Shown: positions 52,964-62,967, numbered from the stretch's first letter. The stretch: DNA of 64,000 nt from CBDBND01 sp965262665 (GCA_965262665.1 CBDHFR010000002.1:620001-684000); one strand, 5' to 3'. The notes: generated by a model from the sequence alone, not told the origin. Numbers and translations: made by a program.

Positions 52964-55900
52964 CTAAAACCTAAAGCGCACCGTCACCGTACCCGTATGG
53001 GCGTTGTACCCGCTGGCTTTTTCAGCATCGTAATCAAGGGCTATTGTGGCGTGATCGTTTTTGTAAAACACGCCGAAACCTAGAGATAAGACGTTTTGGG
53101 TGAGCGCTCCTGCCTGCAGGACAAATGGCGTGCCTCCAGCAGCGAACACGACTTCCATATTCCGAGAACCGGTCATGAATTCCCTGGTGTAAGTGGTTCG
53201 GACTTCCGCCTGCAAAACGGATTCATCTTCGAGTACCCATTCACGCCGACCGGAAAAACCAAGACCGGCTCTTAGTGAGTCTGTATTGTCGGACAAGAAT
53301 GTAAGATTAAGGCCGTCTCCTCCACCGGTTTCGGTATGGGAACCTTGATGAAGCAGCAGATAGCTCAGGCGCGCCGACGGAACCAAGCTCCAGCCGCCAC
53401 GCTTGACACCCAGCGCGAATTGTAGAGCGCCACCCATTTCGTAACCGTTCCAATCGCCGAGAACACTCCTGTCCGTGGATCCAAAGACGACACGCCGTTC
53501 TGATTTGAATGTGTCGTAGCCAAAGGTCAACGCACCTTGTAAGTGTCGAAGGGCGCTCCCGATCCTGAAGTATCCATTGAGTTGCGAGGAACTAAACTCA
53601 GTCGGTTTGTCCAGTGATGGACCGCGTTCGTCGGGGAAGCTCCAAAGTTGCGTATAGGCCAAACCCGCCCGGGTGAGCCGATCGAATTGCCGGTCCGCGC
53701 CAACGGCGATGCCACCGGACCAGGTCGAGTACCCTGGCCGAATTTCGTCTGCTTTACGCTTGGCATAGTGGCCCAAGGTCTGCAGCCAGACGGTCGGCCG
53801 ATCGCGATAAAACCCTAAGGCCGGGACCCGGTCGAGCCGCCGATTGATGGCGCCAAAGGCCATGTTCTGTTGGTCCAGCGCTGATTGAAAAACCGCGTCA
53901 CTGGTATCCGGCAGGAATTGATCCAGTGCGCTTTCAAACTCGTCCTGAACAGTGACCGATGCCAGTTCCGTAAACAGTGACGAATCTTGGCTTAATGCAG
54001 CGCTGGACGATTCATAAAAAAGACTTTCGTTGGCAACCAGTCCCAGATCGTCGGCCGAGCGGCGCCTGACCTGCAAGAAGATCGTGTTTTGATTGTCGGG
54101 ATCTCGAATGACCGTCGTTGAATGCATATAAGACGTTTCTGCAGTCGTCGTCTCATCAAAAGTGATGTTGGTGTTGAGTTGTCCGGCGCGCACTAAGGTG
54201 AAAGTTTGCTGGTCCGTAATAACACTTCTGAGAACCGGAACGATTGTCGTCGCATCCGAAATCGTCGCTGTATCAGTAGCGACAATTGTTCCTGCACGAT
54301 CATTCACACCGTCAACTTCAATGCGCAGCGTTGATGTTCCCTGAACATCCAAGGTCCGCAAAGAGGCGGCTTCTCCAGCCGTAATCGTCCAGTCGCTGTC
54401 TGCAACGGTGAGGTCTATGATTGCACCGGTCTCAACAAACCCACCGTTCAATGTCGAATTGACAACTGACGCCGTTTTATTTCCGGTGGTGAACAGGAAC
54501 GAGCCGAGAACCGTCGAATCCGTCAGGCTCACGACATCGTCGCCGCCTGCCAGAGTGATTTCACCTTCTATCGTGCCACTGGTAGAAGTGAAGGTGTCGC
54601 TGCCGTCACCTAAGAAAATATCACCGCTGACTGTTCCTGAATTGGTGAAGGTGATATTGCTGGTGGATGTACGGACATCCAGCGCCGTTGAGGTTCCTGT
54701 TGAACCCGCGCGAATGAGAGCCAGCACATCCCCCGAGTTGAAAAACGAAGTCAGCGTTCCCGAAAGGTCTATGATTGCACCGGCACTGGATCCAGATCCC
54801 GCTGCATCGGCTAGAATGATTCCCGTGTTGGTCACACTGTTAAGTGTGCCGTTTTCTTCAACCACAACCGCATAGGCATCGCCACCGATATCGCCAATGA
54901 TGTTGTTTTTGACGTCCTCCGATGAGTCGTTGGTGGCGGCCAAAATGTCGCCCGTGTTGGAGATTTCCGGCACGCTTGCATAGGCGCCGATGCGAATGGT
55001 CGTCGCTGTGCCATCAACGGTGACTGTGCGAATGTCGCCGCCGTCATTGCGAAGACCCCCCGTTAGAGCAACGTTGTAGGTGGTCCCGCCGGAAACAAGA
55101 CCTCCTATAGTGATAGCCTCAACGTCGAATCCTTCCTCGTTGCTACCTGTGCTGATCAAACCCTGGTTGAGAACGGCAAAAGCGTTGTCTCCGGTGCCGA
55201 CGGCGCCGACAGTTACATCTCTTAGAACACCACCTGGACCGCCAGGTGTTATCCGAATGGCTTGTCCCGTCCCAATGACGCTGATATCGGCATCGGCAAT
55301 CGAACGGGCTGAGTCATCAAACGCCAGCCCGGCTTCGTCCGCCTCTGTCACCTGATTGCCGGTTATTTGAACACCGCCGCTGATGGGTCCGGAGATCCAC
55401 AGAGCGGCATCCCCGCGGACTTCAGGTATGATGGTACCGTCAAAATTACGGGCCGCGCCGCGTCCAACAGCAAGGCTTCCTGTGTGGGTAATTGTGCCGG
55501 TCACGGAACCATTGACGTAAAGTCCAATGCTGTCTCTACCACCCCCACCCATGTTGCCGGTGTTTAGTATAGTGCCCACCATGTCGCCATATATGGCAAC
55601 GGCCGTCGCCTCTACACCGGTAGTTGATATGGTGCCGTCGTTAATGACGTTCCCAATCATGTTTCCATCGACGCGAACACTAGCTGAAGCGTTGCCGCCA
55701 ACTTCAATGTTAGCGCCTGCAGAATTGAGGATGGAACCAGTCATGGTGCCTGAGCCAGAAACCAACACACCTATGTTTTCTACCGGTTGATTTTCCAGTG
55801 CACTGCCAGAAGCCGGACCGGTTAAAGAAATAAGTCCACTGTTGGTTACACCGCCATCAATATCTGTTTCGGCATTGAGATCGACCAGTACACCGATTGC

Positions 55901-56263
55901 GTTGGTCTCCGCATCATTGGATATTGTTCCGGAACTGTTGAGCGAGTGATCGCTATTTATGGTGACCGGAACACCGCCAGTAAGTTCGACGCTGCCACCA
56001 CTCTGAATAATGACATCACCCGGTCCGCTGCCGTCGCCCGCAGATGTGCTGACGCCCGAAGTTTGCGTGGATGTTATGGTCAGATCATCGGCAAGGGCAG
56101 GGGTCAACTGCAGAAGTGCGACGACCGAGAAGACGATCAGCCTTCGGGCAAATAAGGGAAATTTGCGAGGTAGGAATTTGTAGTCCAATCCAACCCATCG
56201 CTCACAAGGAACATTTATATCAATTCTGACGTTTCTCATGCCGATATCACAGGCCCTGTCCAT
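52964..56263 (-). CDS. Autotransporter with beta-helix passenger
   Basis: 1099 residues (ATG 56239 is an alternative start). An extended leader ends in 'LIVFSVVALLQLTPALA'. The passenger (about 60-800) is rich in N-[ST]-G-x-[IV] steps (NSGLIS, NDGTIS, NTGNMG, NTGDIL, NTGIIL, NSGDVL, NSGTVS), the signature of a right-handed parallel beta-helix. The C-terminal 270 residues ('TVWLQTLGHYAKRKADEI', 'GIAVGADRQF') form the outer-membrane beta domain ending in 'VTVRFRF' with the terminal Phe. It probably shows an adhesin-like fibre on the cell surface. Confidence 0.88.
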   Translation of the reverse strand: MDRACDIGMRNVRIDINVPCERWVGLDYKFLPRKFPLFARRLIVFSVVALLQLTPALADDLTITSTQTSGVSTSAGDGSGPGDVIIQSGGSVELTGGVPVTINSDHSLNSSGTISNDAETNAIGVLVDLNAETDIDGGVTNSGLISLTGPASGSALENQPVENIGVLVSGSGTMTGSILNSAGANIEVGGNASASVRVDGNMIGNVINDGTISTTGVEATAVAIYGDMVGTILNTGNMGGGGRDSIGLYVNGSVTGTITHTGSLAVGRGAARNFDGTIIPEVRGDAALWISGPISGGVQITGNQVTEADEAGLAFDDSARSIADADISVIGTGQAIRITPGGPGGVLRDVTVGAVGTGDNAFAVLNQGLISTGSNEEGFDVEAITIGGLVSGGTTYNVALTGGLRNDGGDIRTVTVDGTATTIRIGAYASVPEISNTGDILAATNDSSEDVKNNIIGDIGGDAYAVVVEENGTLNSVTNTGIILADAAGSGSSAGAIIDLSGTLTSFFNSGDVLALIRAGSTGTSTALDVRTSTSNITFTNSGTVSGDIFLGDGSDTFTSTSGTIEGEITLAGGDDVVSLTDSTVLGSFLFTTGNKTASVVNSTLNGGFVETGAIIDLTVADSDWTITAGEAASLRTLDVQGTSTLRIEVDGVNDRAGTIVATDTATISDATTIVPVLRSVITDQQTFTLVRAGQLNTNITFDETTTAETSYMHSTTVIRDPDNQNTIFLQVRRRSADDLGLVANESLFYESSSAALSQDSSLFTELASVTVQDEFESALDQFLPDTSDAVFQSALDQQNMAFGAINRRLDRVPALGFYRDRPTVWLQTLGHYAKRKADEIRPGYSTWSGGIAVGADRQFDRLTRAGLAYTQLWSFPDERGPSLDKPTEFSSSQLNGYFRIGSALRHLQGALTFGYDTFKSERRVVFGSTDRSVLGDWNGYEMGGALQFALGVKRGGWSLVPSARLSYLLLHQGSHTETGGGDGLNLTFLSDNTDSLRAGLGFSGRREWVLEDESVLQAEVRTTYTREFMTGSRNMEVVFAAGGTPFVLQAGALTQNVLSLGFGVFYKNDHATIALDYDAEKASGYNAHTGTVTVRFRF

Positions 56264-56427
56264 AACCCGGAAAGGGCTGCGCGCGCGCAGACCCCGTTTA
56301 TTTTGGGGCCCATGTAGACACGGGTTGAGGCAGCAAAGTCAATCCACACCGGCTTGGATTCCCCCAAAAACGTTGAATATCAGGCAATTTCAAGGCCAAA
56401 AGGATGGCAAAAATAGGATGCTTTGAG

Positions 56428-57768
56428 CTAACCGTGTGGCGCAGGACTTGGCAGGTCTTTCGCGGCGCCGGGCATACGGCCGGGTGATTTCAAGCGGACC
56501 AGAATGGCCAATACGAAAATCAGACCGTTCATCGCACCGATCATGATGAATGAGGCGCTTGGGGCAACCGCATCAAACAGCCAGCCACCGATTACGGAAC
56601 AGAACAAGATGCCCACCGCCCCCATAATATTGAACCCGCCGATGACCGCGCCGCGCTCAGCCAGCGGTGCTTCCTGGCCGATGAGGGCTTGCGAGCCGAA
56701 AAACGCAGATATCTGTCCAATCCCCAGTAAAATCACGAATGGCCGGGCGGCCGCGGCGGTCGGATCTTCAACAAATCCCATGCCGAGATATCCCACCGAT
56801 GCCAATGCCATGCAAAAAACAAGGAATCCTGTTCGATTGAACCGGTCGATGAAGAAAACAATGACAATGGTCCAAAGCAACGCAGCCGATTGAGCCAAGA
56901 CGAATGCAAGCGTCGCTTTTGAGGTTGCTTCATCCGTCGGTAAGCCGCGATCAACTCCAGCAGTCGTGCCCCACAAGGTTAAAAACGTGCCGATGATGAC
57001 GAGATCGCCTCGCGCAATAAACGCCGCGCCGTAAGAGAGCGCAATGCGGGGATTTGCCAGTCCCTGTCTTATCGCGCTTGTCGCTAGTTCTTTTAGGGAC
57101 GGCTTTTCTTCGTCTTGCACTGGGGTGCCGTCCTTTAAGCCAATCCATAAGATGAATGTCGAGATAACGCACAGTCCGGCCACGAGCCAGTGAACCACTT
57201 CTCCGGCTTGAGTGCCGTCCATGCCCGAAGCGACAAACCGTTCCGGCAAGATGCCAAAAACCAAATTAATAAAAACAATGCCGAGCCCGTTCATGGCACC
57301 AACGATGCTCACAAGTTTCCCGCGGGACTCTTCCTGGGGATAGTCCGTTACAATTGTCGCCAACATGCCAGTCGTCGTTGCAACGCCGACGGCATAGATG
57401 AGGCGATAAAAGGTGAGTTCGGTGACGGTGTCTGCCGTAGGGTACAAGGCGTAGCCCAGTCCCATGGATAGAAAGCCAAACAGATATACAGATTTCCGCC
57501 CGATCCGGTCCGCGGCAATGCCTACTGGCCCGAAAACCAAGAGCGTTACGACTTCAGTCCAGAATACCAAGGTCCCGCTGATGGTTCCCTGTTCCCCGGT
57601 CGGCACCGTAAGAATTTCCGTCAATACATAGGGTGTGCCAACGCCAATGAAGGTCAGCAGTCCGATGGTAAAGAACGCCGCATACATCAGCGTCCAGACA
57701 TTACCTTTGCCGATTGTTGGGGCGAGCCAGACGGGTCCGAACTTGTTGCAAGACGTATCAATGGCCAT
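56428..57768 (-). CDS. Major facilitator superfamily transporter
   Basis: About 446 residues from ATG 57768 (GGGGGCAG upstream), with about 12 hydrophobic helices. Motif A-like 'GIAADRIGRKSVYLFGF' lies between TM2 and TM3, and 'TVTELTFYRLIYAVGVA' resembles motif B. A cytoplasmic mid-loop separates the halves. The substrate is not predictable; the general pattern recalls MFS carriers of organic acids or drugs. It is transcribed away from msrQ. Confidence 0.85.
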   Translation of the reverse strand: MAIDTSCNKFGPVWLAPTIGKGNVWTLMYAAFFTIGLLTFIGVGTPYVLTEILTVPTGEQGTISGTLVFWTEVVTLLVFGPVGIAADRIGRKSVYLFGFLSMGLGYALYPTADTVTELTFYRLIYAVGVATTTGMLATIVTDYPQEESRGKLVSIVGAMNGLGIVFINLVFGILPERFVASGMDGTQAGEVVHWLVAGLCVISTFILWIGLKDGTPVQDEEKPSLKELATSAIRQGLANPRIALSYGAAFIARGDLVIIGTFLTLWGTTAGVDRGLPTDEATSKATLAFVLAQSAALLWTIVIVFFIDRFNRTGFLVFCMALASVGYLGMGFVEDPTAAAARPFVILLGIGQISAFFGSQALIGQEAPLAERGAVIGGFNIMGAVGILFCSVIGGWLFDAVAPSASFIMIGAMNGLIFVLAILVRLKSPGRMPGAAKDLPSPAPHG

Positions 57769-57858
57769 GAACTGCCCCCGCACAACCGCGTGCCTCACGC
57801 AGTTGTGCGGAGCGGCGCTCTATTATTACATTAGGCGCTGGAGTACACGGCGTCCATC

Positions 57859-58485
57859 ATGACTGACACTGTTCAAACCAAACCCGATTCTACGAAACGT
57901 CTGACTGCGAAACCTGATCGTTGGTTCAAACCATTGGTGTTTGTTCTTTGCTTGGTGCCGTTGGCCTGGTTGATTGGTCGGGCGGTCACTGGAGATCTTG
58001 GGGCAAATCCAATTGAGACCATTGCCCGATTTCTCGGTGATTGGGCACTTCGATTCTTGCTTATCGCTTTATCCGTAACACCGGCGAGGATTCTAACGGG
58101 TTGGAACGCAGTCGGCCGTTTACGACGTATGCTGGGCCTGTTTGCGTTTTTCTATGTCGTGCTCCATCTCTCGAGCTATATCGGGCTCGATCAATTCTTC
58201 TACTGGATGGGCATTTGGCAAGATATCGTTAAGCGCGTGTACATAACACTCGGAATGGCTGCCGTGCTGATGCTGTTGCCATTGGCAGTGACCTCTACTG
58301 ATGCCATGGCTAAACGTTTAGGCGGCCGGTCGTGGCGGCGTTTACACCAGTTGGTCTATCCGGCCGCAATTCTGGGCGTGATACATTTCTTTATGATGAT
58401 CAAGGCTGACTACACGGAGCCTGTGATTTATGCCATGGTCTTGTCTCTTTTGTTCGGGGTTCGGTTGTACAAAAAATGGGCCTGA
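57859..58485 (+). CDS. msrQ: Haem-binding membrane subunit MsrQ (YedZ)
   Basis: 208 residues with six membrane helices. It has the ferric-reductase-like fold with haem-ligand candidates in 'VVLHLSSYIGLD', 'RRLHQLVYPAAI' and 'GVIHFFMMIK', and 'RRMLGLFAFFYVVLHL' typical of YedZ. It passes electrons to MsrP in the periplasm for methionine sulfoxide repair. In most genomes it follows msrP directly; here it is about 39 kb away, beside an unrelated MFS gene. No other redox gene is near. Confidence 0.92.
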   Translation: MTDTVQTKPDSTKRLTAKPDRWFKPLVFVLCLVPLAWLIGRAVTGDLGANPIETIARFLGDWALRFLLIALSVTPARILTGWNAVGRLRRMLGLFAFFYVVLHLSSYIGLDQFFYWMGIWQDIVKRVYITLGMAAVLMLLPLAVTSTDAMAKRLGGRSWRRLHQLVYPAAILGVIHFFMMIKADYTEPVIYAMVLSLLFGVRLYKKWA

Positions 58486-58959
58486 ACAATCACTACCGAC
58501 CATGCTTTGAAATGATTCGGCGGTGTACTGAGAAAGCGTATTTGGGGCTGACGAACTCATACGTATGCACATGGCAATGCGCAGGCCGCCGTGGGCCGAT
58601 CGATCTATCGTTACACCCGCGCATTCCACAACCAATGATCGACGACTGATCTGACGTTGAAACGCGACAAAGGTCATAAGATCAACAGCACCGTTAATTA
58701 GTTTTTGATTCGAAACAAATAATACCTACCCTAGTCTTATTCGTCAATGGGCTAGCTAGGGGCGTTTCGGCCTTTGCCGACAATTTTGCAGTGTTTGAGC
58801 ATCTATGCTTTTAGCAGGTCCACCGTTAGACTTACGGAGCACATGTGGTGCGCTTTTTTTGGGTTGGGGAATACCGCGCATCATGCTGAAGGTGCTTCCC
58901 GTGCCATATCGGCATACAGATGGCAGGACGTAAGACAGTCACTAAAGGATCAAAGATTA
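58486..58959. other. Gap downstream of msrQ
   Basis: About 470 bases with lower GC around 58680-58750. No gene, RNA or clear terminator was recognised. The IS21 left border lies at its right end. Confidence 0.4.
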
Positions 58960-59795
58960 AGTGAGAACGGCGGTGACAAATTAGTCCACGGGAGCGGCGG
59001 GAATGTCCCGGCCGCGGGCGGCGCAGAAGTCTGCCACCTGTAGCCTTCGATCCTTTTGGGGATGGAAGGTGGGAGGATGTACTTGGTGGACCTTTATCTA
59101 ACCGTGCGACTGGCGTGCCATGTGGAAGAGCTGAGCCAGCGAGAAGCAGCAAGACGGTTTGGGCTATCGCGCGATACAGTGAAGAAGATGCTGCGGCACT
59201 CGGTGCCGCCGGGATACCGGCGCAGCGAGCCGCCGAAGCGGCCTAAGCTGGACCCGTTCACGGATATCATTGACCGCATTCTGGAAGCGGACCGCACGGT
59301 TCACCGTAAGCAGCGCCACACGGCAAAGCGGATATTCGAGCGCCTTCGCGATGAGCATGGCTTCACCGGCGGCCAGACCTCGTCAAGGGTTACGTCCGCG
59401 AACGGCGCCGTCGTTTGCGGGAGATGTTCGTGCCGCTGGTACATCCGCCGGGGCATGCGCCGGGGCATGTGCAGGCGGATTTCGGCAAGTCGGATGCGAT
59501 CATCGCTGGCGTCAAGCTGCGAGCCCATTTCTTTGTCATGACCCTTCCCCACAGCGCTGCATGCTTCGTCGTGGCCTATCCGGCGGCGACGGTGGAAGCC
59601 TGGCTGGATGGCCACAACAAGGCCTTCGCCTTCTTCGGCGGCGTGCCGCGATCGATCCTTTATGACAACGACAAGTGCTTGGCGTCACGTATCCTGCCGG
59701 ATGGCAGGCGGCAACGAACCCGGTCGTTCAGCGAACTGCAATCCCATTACCTCTGCGAAGACCGATATGGCCGTCCGGGTACACAGGCACCGTAA
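58960..59795 (+). pseudogene. istA: IS21-family istA transposase, frameshifted and truncated
   Basis: The left end has GGCGGTGACAAATTAGTCC, a usual IS21-type start. The gene starts at ATG 59077 after GGTGGGAGG. 'ACHVEELSQREAARRFGLSR' is the HTH. A frameshift at about 59380 leads to 'LREMFVPLVHPPGHAPGHVQADF', 'AFFGGVPRSILYDNDK' and 'SELQSHYLCEDRYGRPG', where the sequence stops matching. The last third of IstA and all of istB are missing. Confidence 0.8.
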
Positions 59796-59992
59796 TGGAT
59801 GGGTGTGGCATCGACGGCAATGACCACCTCACCGGTATCCGGTTCTGAGTCGGGTTCCTCCACAAGTTCCAGCGCCTCCGCTGGCGAGGCGAAGCAGTAT
59901 TGGCGAAGAAATTGCATGTCAGGCTTTCTTTGAGGTGATAGACGAAAGTATATCGGCGCAGGCGCGACCGTAAATCTACTATCCCTTGCCAA
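59747..59992 (-). pseudogene. Unrecognised coding remnant
   Basis: Beyond the IS21 breakpoint a minus-strand frame reads 'QFLRQYCFASPAEALELVEE' and 'DTGEVVIAVDATPIHYG', which has protein-like character, but I cannot name it. Its right limit is an IS6-like end. It may be a piece of a gene lost during IS rearrangement. Confidence 0.3.
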
Positions 59993-60040
59993 GGCATTGT
60001 CATACTAATTGGGTAGGGCCTGAAGAACCCGCAATCTTGC
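59992..60040. repeat. IS6-type terminal sequence, degenerate copy
   Basis: AGGCATTGTCATACTAA differs at two positions from the perfect IS6 end at 62968. It is followed by 'CCTGAAGAACC.GCA', which recurs after the copy at 61207. Together these form a direct repeat of about 45 bases around the hydrolase gene. Confidence 0.55.
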
Positions 60041-60247
60041 GCCTTAAGACCGCGGCTTGATGTCGTAGAGCCTTGTTCTAAGCTACCAGTCGCCGCGACC
60101 TATTCCTTTCGAAAACTTCTCCACACCTGGACGGTTTGCATCATGAAGATCGGCGGTAAAAGGGTTCGGGAAGGAAGGGTGGTAAAGTTTCTCAACGGTT
60201 CGGCCTAACCTATCAACATTTTATTCAACTTGTTAAAGACCTTAGCC

Positions 60248-61195
60248 ATGCGAACATCCAATCGCAGAACGGTGTTGCAGTATGCGGCCATTGCCGTGGT
60301 GGCTCTGACCGCTGGCTGCTCACCGGCGACGAATACAACGAAAGCAACAGCTGATGTTTCTGGCGGAGACGGAGGAGAACCTGCCATGTCTCAACCCCAC
60401 CGAGGTTACGCACCGGGACCCTACGGCCAAGTCCATTACTATGACGCTGGCGGTGACGGCCGACCCTTGGTGCTTCTCCACCAATCGCCTATGACGCTGC
60501 GTCAGTACGATAGCGTTTACGGATTGTTCGCGGAGCGCGGTATCCGCGCCGTCGGCATCGACACCCCCGGTTACGGCCAATCAGACCCGCCGGCCACCAC
60601 ACCCACCATTGGGGACTATGCTGCGGCCACCCCGGCTGTGCTGGACCATCTGGGCATCGACAAGGCCGATGTTCTCGGTCACCACACCGGCGCCCTGATT
60701 GCCACCGAAGTTGCGCTACAGTTTCCGGGCCGTGTCAACAACCTGATCATGCACTCGCCCCTGCCACTGGACGATGACCAGCGAGCCTTTTTCATGAAGT
60801 ACACAGAAGACGCCGAGATCAACTTGAACCCGAGAGCCGACGGCGAGCACCTAGCGGAACTGTTCAGGTCCCGCAACGGCTGGTCCAACGGTGAAATCGA
60901 TCCCGAACTCGTGACCCGCTACATCGCCGAAGCACTGATCGGCTACGGCCCGTTCTGGTGGGGCCACAACGCCGCCTTCACCTATGACCACAACGCGACC
61001 CTGCCTAAGATCACCCACCGCACCCTGGTATTGGTGAACACCGGTGATACCATCTATCCCAACGCCCAATGGGCCATGGAGATGCGGCCCGACTTCGCAT
61101 ACACGGAGTTAGAGGGCGGCGGCGGCGACATCGTCGACCAGCAGCCTGAGGCCTGGGTGGGCGCCGTCATAGCCTTTCTTAACGGCCAGAGTTAG
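60248..61195 (+). CDS. Alpha/beta-hydrolase-fold lipoprotein with atypical nucleophile site
   Basis: About 315 residues from ATG 60248. The leader 'SNRRTVLQYAAIAVVALTAGC' combines a twin-arginine pattern with a lipobox (LTAGC), so it is probably a Tat-exported lipoprotein. The fold shows 'GQVHYYDAGGDGRPLVLLHQSPM' (oxyanion region), 'AVGIDTPGYGQSDPP' and, at the nucleophile elbow, 'VLGHHTGALIA', where G-x-S-x-G would be expected. At the usual place of the catalytic His only 'EGGGGDIVDQQPEAW' is seen. Ordinary esterase activity is therefore doubtful. It is bordered by IS6-like ends. Confidence 0.8.
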   Translation: MRTSNRRTVLQYAAIAVVALTAGCSPATNTTKATADVSGGDGGEPAMSQPHRGYAPGPYGQVHYYDAGGDGRPLVLLHQSPMTLRQYDSVYGLFAERGIRAVGIDTPGYGQSDPPATTPTIGDYAAATPAVLDHLGIDKADVLGHHTGALIATEVALQFPGRVNNLIMHSPLPLDDDQRAFFMKYTEDAEINLNPRADGEHLAELFRSRNGWSNGEIDPELVTRYIAEALIGYGPFWWGHNAAFTYDHNATLPKITHRTLVLVNTGDTIYPNAQWAMEMRPDFAYTELEGGGGDIVDQQPEAWVGAVIAFLNGQS

Positions 61196-61206
61196 TGGGA
61201 TGAAAC

Positions 61207-61223
61207 GGGCATTGTCAGACTAA
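61207..61223. repeat. Solo IS6 terminal repeat (perfect 17 bp)
   Basis: GGGCATTGTCAGACTAA is identical to both ends of the IS6 element at 62968-63774 and oriented like its left end. No transposase follows, so it is a solo end. Confidence 0.75.
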
Positions 61224-61267
61224 CTTGGATCGAACCTGAAGAACCTGCACTCAAGGACTGTCAGGTT

Positions 61268-61311
61268 GCAAATAACGCTGGTTGCGGGGGCCCGCAACCA
61301 GCGTTATTTGC
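61268..61311. repeat. 44-bp near-perfect palindrome (21-bp arms, GG centre)
   Basis: Arms beginning GCAAATAACGCTGGTTGCGG are exactly complementary over 21 bases, with two bases between. It is 72 bases past the hydrolase stop. It has no T tract after it, so a terminator is only one possibility; other options are a cruciform or a mobile-element relic. Confidence 0.8.
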
Positions 61312-61597
61312 TGTTGATGGCAATGGGGATTCCAAAGGCGGGATAAGAGAAATCACCTGTTATTTCCGTAACACTCATCAGCCTAAACTACGTGTGAATC
61401 CTCTATAACTCTGCGTGGATGAGGTTTTCGGAAGGGACATGTGCCAGTACCCCAAAACTGGGGACTGTTCCGCCGGTGAATTAACCCTTTTTGCTCCGGG
61501 GTTGACACGTGTAATTAGCGCGAATGACCGCTTCGATCGCCTATTTTTCGGCGTCTGGAGTCCTTCCCCTCATGGCAGCCATGGTATACCGGACAGC

Positions 61598-62620
61598 ATG
61601 ATTAGTCGCCTTCTCTTTTCCGTGCTGTGCGTTTTATGGGCCCTCAGTCCCGGCAACGCCGCAGCCCAGGATCGGTCCGTTTTGGTCCGCGTGGGCTCGT
61701 TTATTCTGCCCGGCTCGCCTAGCGACGTGCTGTTCAAACAGTACACTGCGGCCCTTACTGAAGCCAGCAGCGGCGCTCTCGAGCCCAACCTGATGATCTA
61801 CGGCGAAGCGGGCAGCGAGGAACAGGCTCTAGCCGCCGTGCGCCGCGGCCGCATCGAGATGGCCTCCAGTTCCTTTCTTGTGGTCTCCAGCATGATCCCG
61901 GAAATCGAAGTGACCATGGCACCGTTTCTGTTCGACGGCATCGATGAATACGATTTCGTGATCGACCGCTACCTGCTGGATGAGTTCCAGGCGTTGGTGG
62001 CGGATAAAGATCTCGCCGTCCTGCGTTGGATTGAAATGGGTGCCCAGAATTTTTACGGCAAGAAACCCATTCTTGTGCCCGAGGATGTTAAGGACTACCG
62101 CATGCGCGCTTCGTCCGACACCGCCACCCGGATGATCTGGGAGGTGCTTGGGGCGGACATCATTTTTCTCGAAAGCTCGAACCTGCTGCCGTCTCTGCAG
62201 ACCGGCCTGCTTGATGGCGGGGCAGCCGTGCCGTTGGTCTACGGCGGCACGGGCATCACCCAATACGCGCCCCACTACACCCTCTCCAACCATTTCTTTC
62301 TCGGCGGTCTGCTTTTGGCCAACCGGCACTGGCTGGACGGTCTGCCGGACAACCTGAGGCGCATTGTCGTGGACTCGTTTGCCAGCAACGCGGAGATCCG
62401 CACTACTTTCCGCAATCTCTCCAGGGACGTGGTGGAGACCAGCTCGGGCGCCGGCGTGATGGTGCACCGGCTCACGCCAGAACAACGGGCGGCGTGGAAA
62501 GCAGCAACCGCACCGGCGCATCAACGGCTGATTGAAGAAATAGGCGGCCGCTCCCAGCAGATCTACGACGTCATCCAGGAAGGCAAGCGGGCGTACCAGG
62601 CGGAGAAAGCGGGAGACTAG
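61598..62620 (+). CDS. TRAP-type solute-binding protein, DctP family
   Basis: About 340 residues from ATG 61598, which gives a signal peptide (MISRLLFSVLCVLWALS...AAQ); the frame is open further upstream but without a leader. Typical features are 'EQALAAVRRGRIEMASSS', 'APFLFDGIDEYDFV', 'GAQNFYGKKPILVPEDVKDYRMRAS', with the carboxylate-binding Arg in 'YRMRASS', and 'ESSNLLPSLQTGLLDGGAA'. It would bind organic acids in the periplasm for a TRAP permease. No permease genes (dctQM) are beside it in the window. Confidence 0.88.
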   Translation: MISRLLFSVLCVLWALSPGNAAAQDRSVLVRVGSFILPGSPSDVLFKQYTAALTEASSGALEPNLMIYGEAGSEEQALAAVRRGRIEMASSSFLVVSSMIPEIEVTMAPFLFDGIDEYDFVIDRYLLDEFQALVADKDLAVLRWIEMGAQNFYGKKPILVPEDVKDYRMRASSDTATRMIWEVLGADIIFLESSNLLPSLQTGLLDGGAAVPLVYGGTGITQYAPHYTLSNHFFLGGLLLANRHWLDGLPDNLRRIVVDSFASNAEIRTTFRNLSRDVVETSSGAGVMVHRLTPEQRAAWKAATAPAHQRLIEEIGGRSQQIYDVIQEGKRAYQAEKAGD

Positions 62621-62747
62621 GGTTCGGACCCATTAATGCTATTTCATGAGTCATTCCAACAGCTTAGGGCTTCAGACGACCTGTTCGCGGATTGCTGATC
62701 TCTTGAGTCGGATCAAAGCGTTACGGTCGTAATGAGTCCGCACCCTA

Positions 62748-62967
62748 GAGCGCAATCCGATCATGTTGCGATATATCCGGTGGCGTTCAAGTAGTTTTTG
62801 CATTCTTGAGGGGAGAAGCTTTTTGAGATTTTTCCGATAGGGTTCCAGAGGTTGTCGACGGTTCTCTCGGCGGCTTTGCGGAGCCTTGCCTTGAGCTTTG
62901 CGAAGGCGAGCTCGATCGGGTTGAGGTCAGGGCTGTAGGGCGGCAGGAAGAGGAATTGCACGCTGGC
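62748..62967 (-). mobile_element. IS630 remnant (3' end of transposase)
   Basis: TA 62746-62747 and GAGCGCAATCCGATCATG mark an IS630 end. The minus strand encodes 'FLFLPPYSPDLNPIELAFAKLK', then 'KAAERTVDNLWNPIGKISK', the last catalytic part. The IS6 element cuts it at 62968. It belongs to yet another IS630 subgroup than the three seen further left. Confidence 0.8.

Noticed and set aside
42850..60200. Shared short sequence (GTTTGCA.CATGAAGATC, GGTTCGGGAAG) at 42.85-43.16 kb and 60.13-60.2 kb as a repeated element
   Set aside because: The matches are short and their spacing differs. A small IS110 end at 60.16 kb is possible but not well supported.
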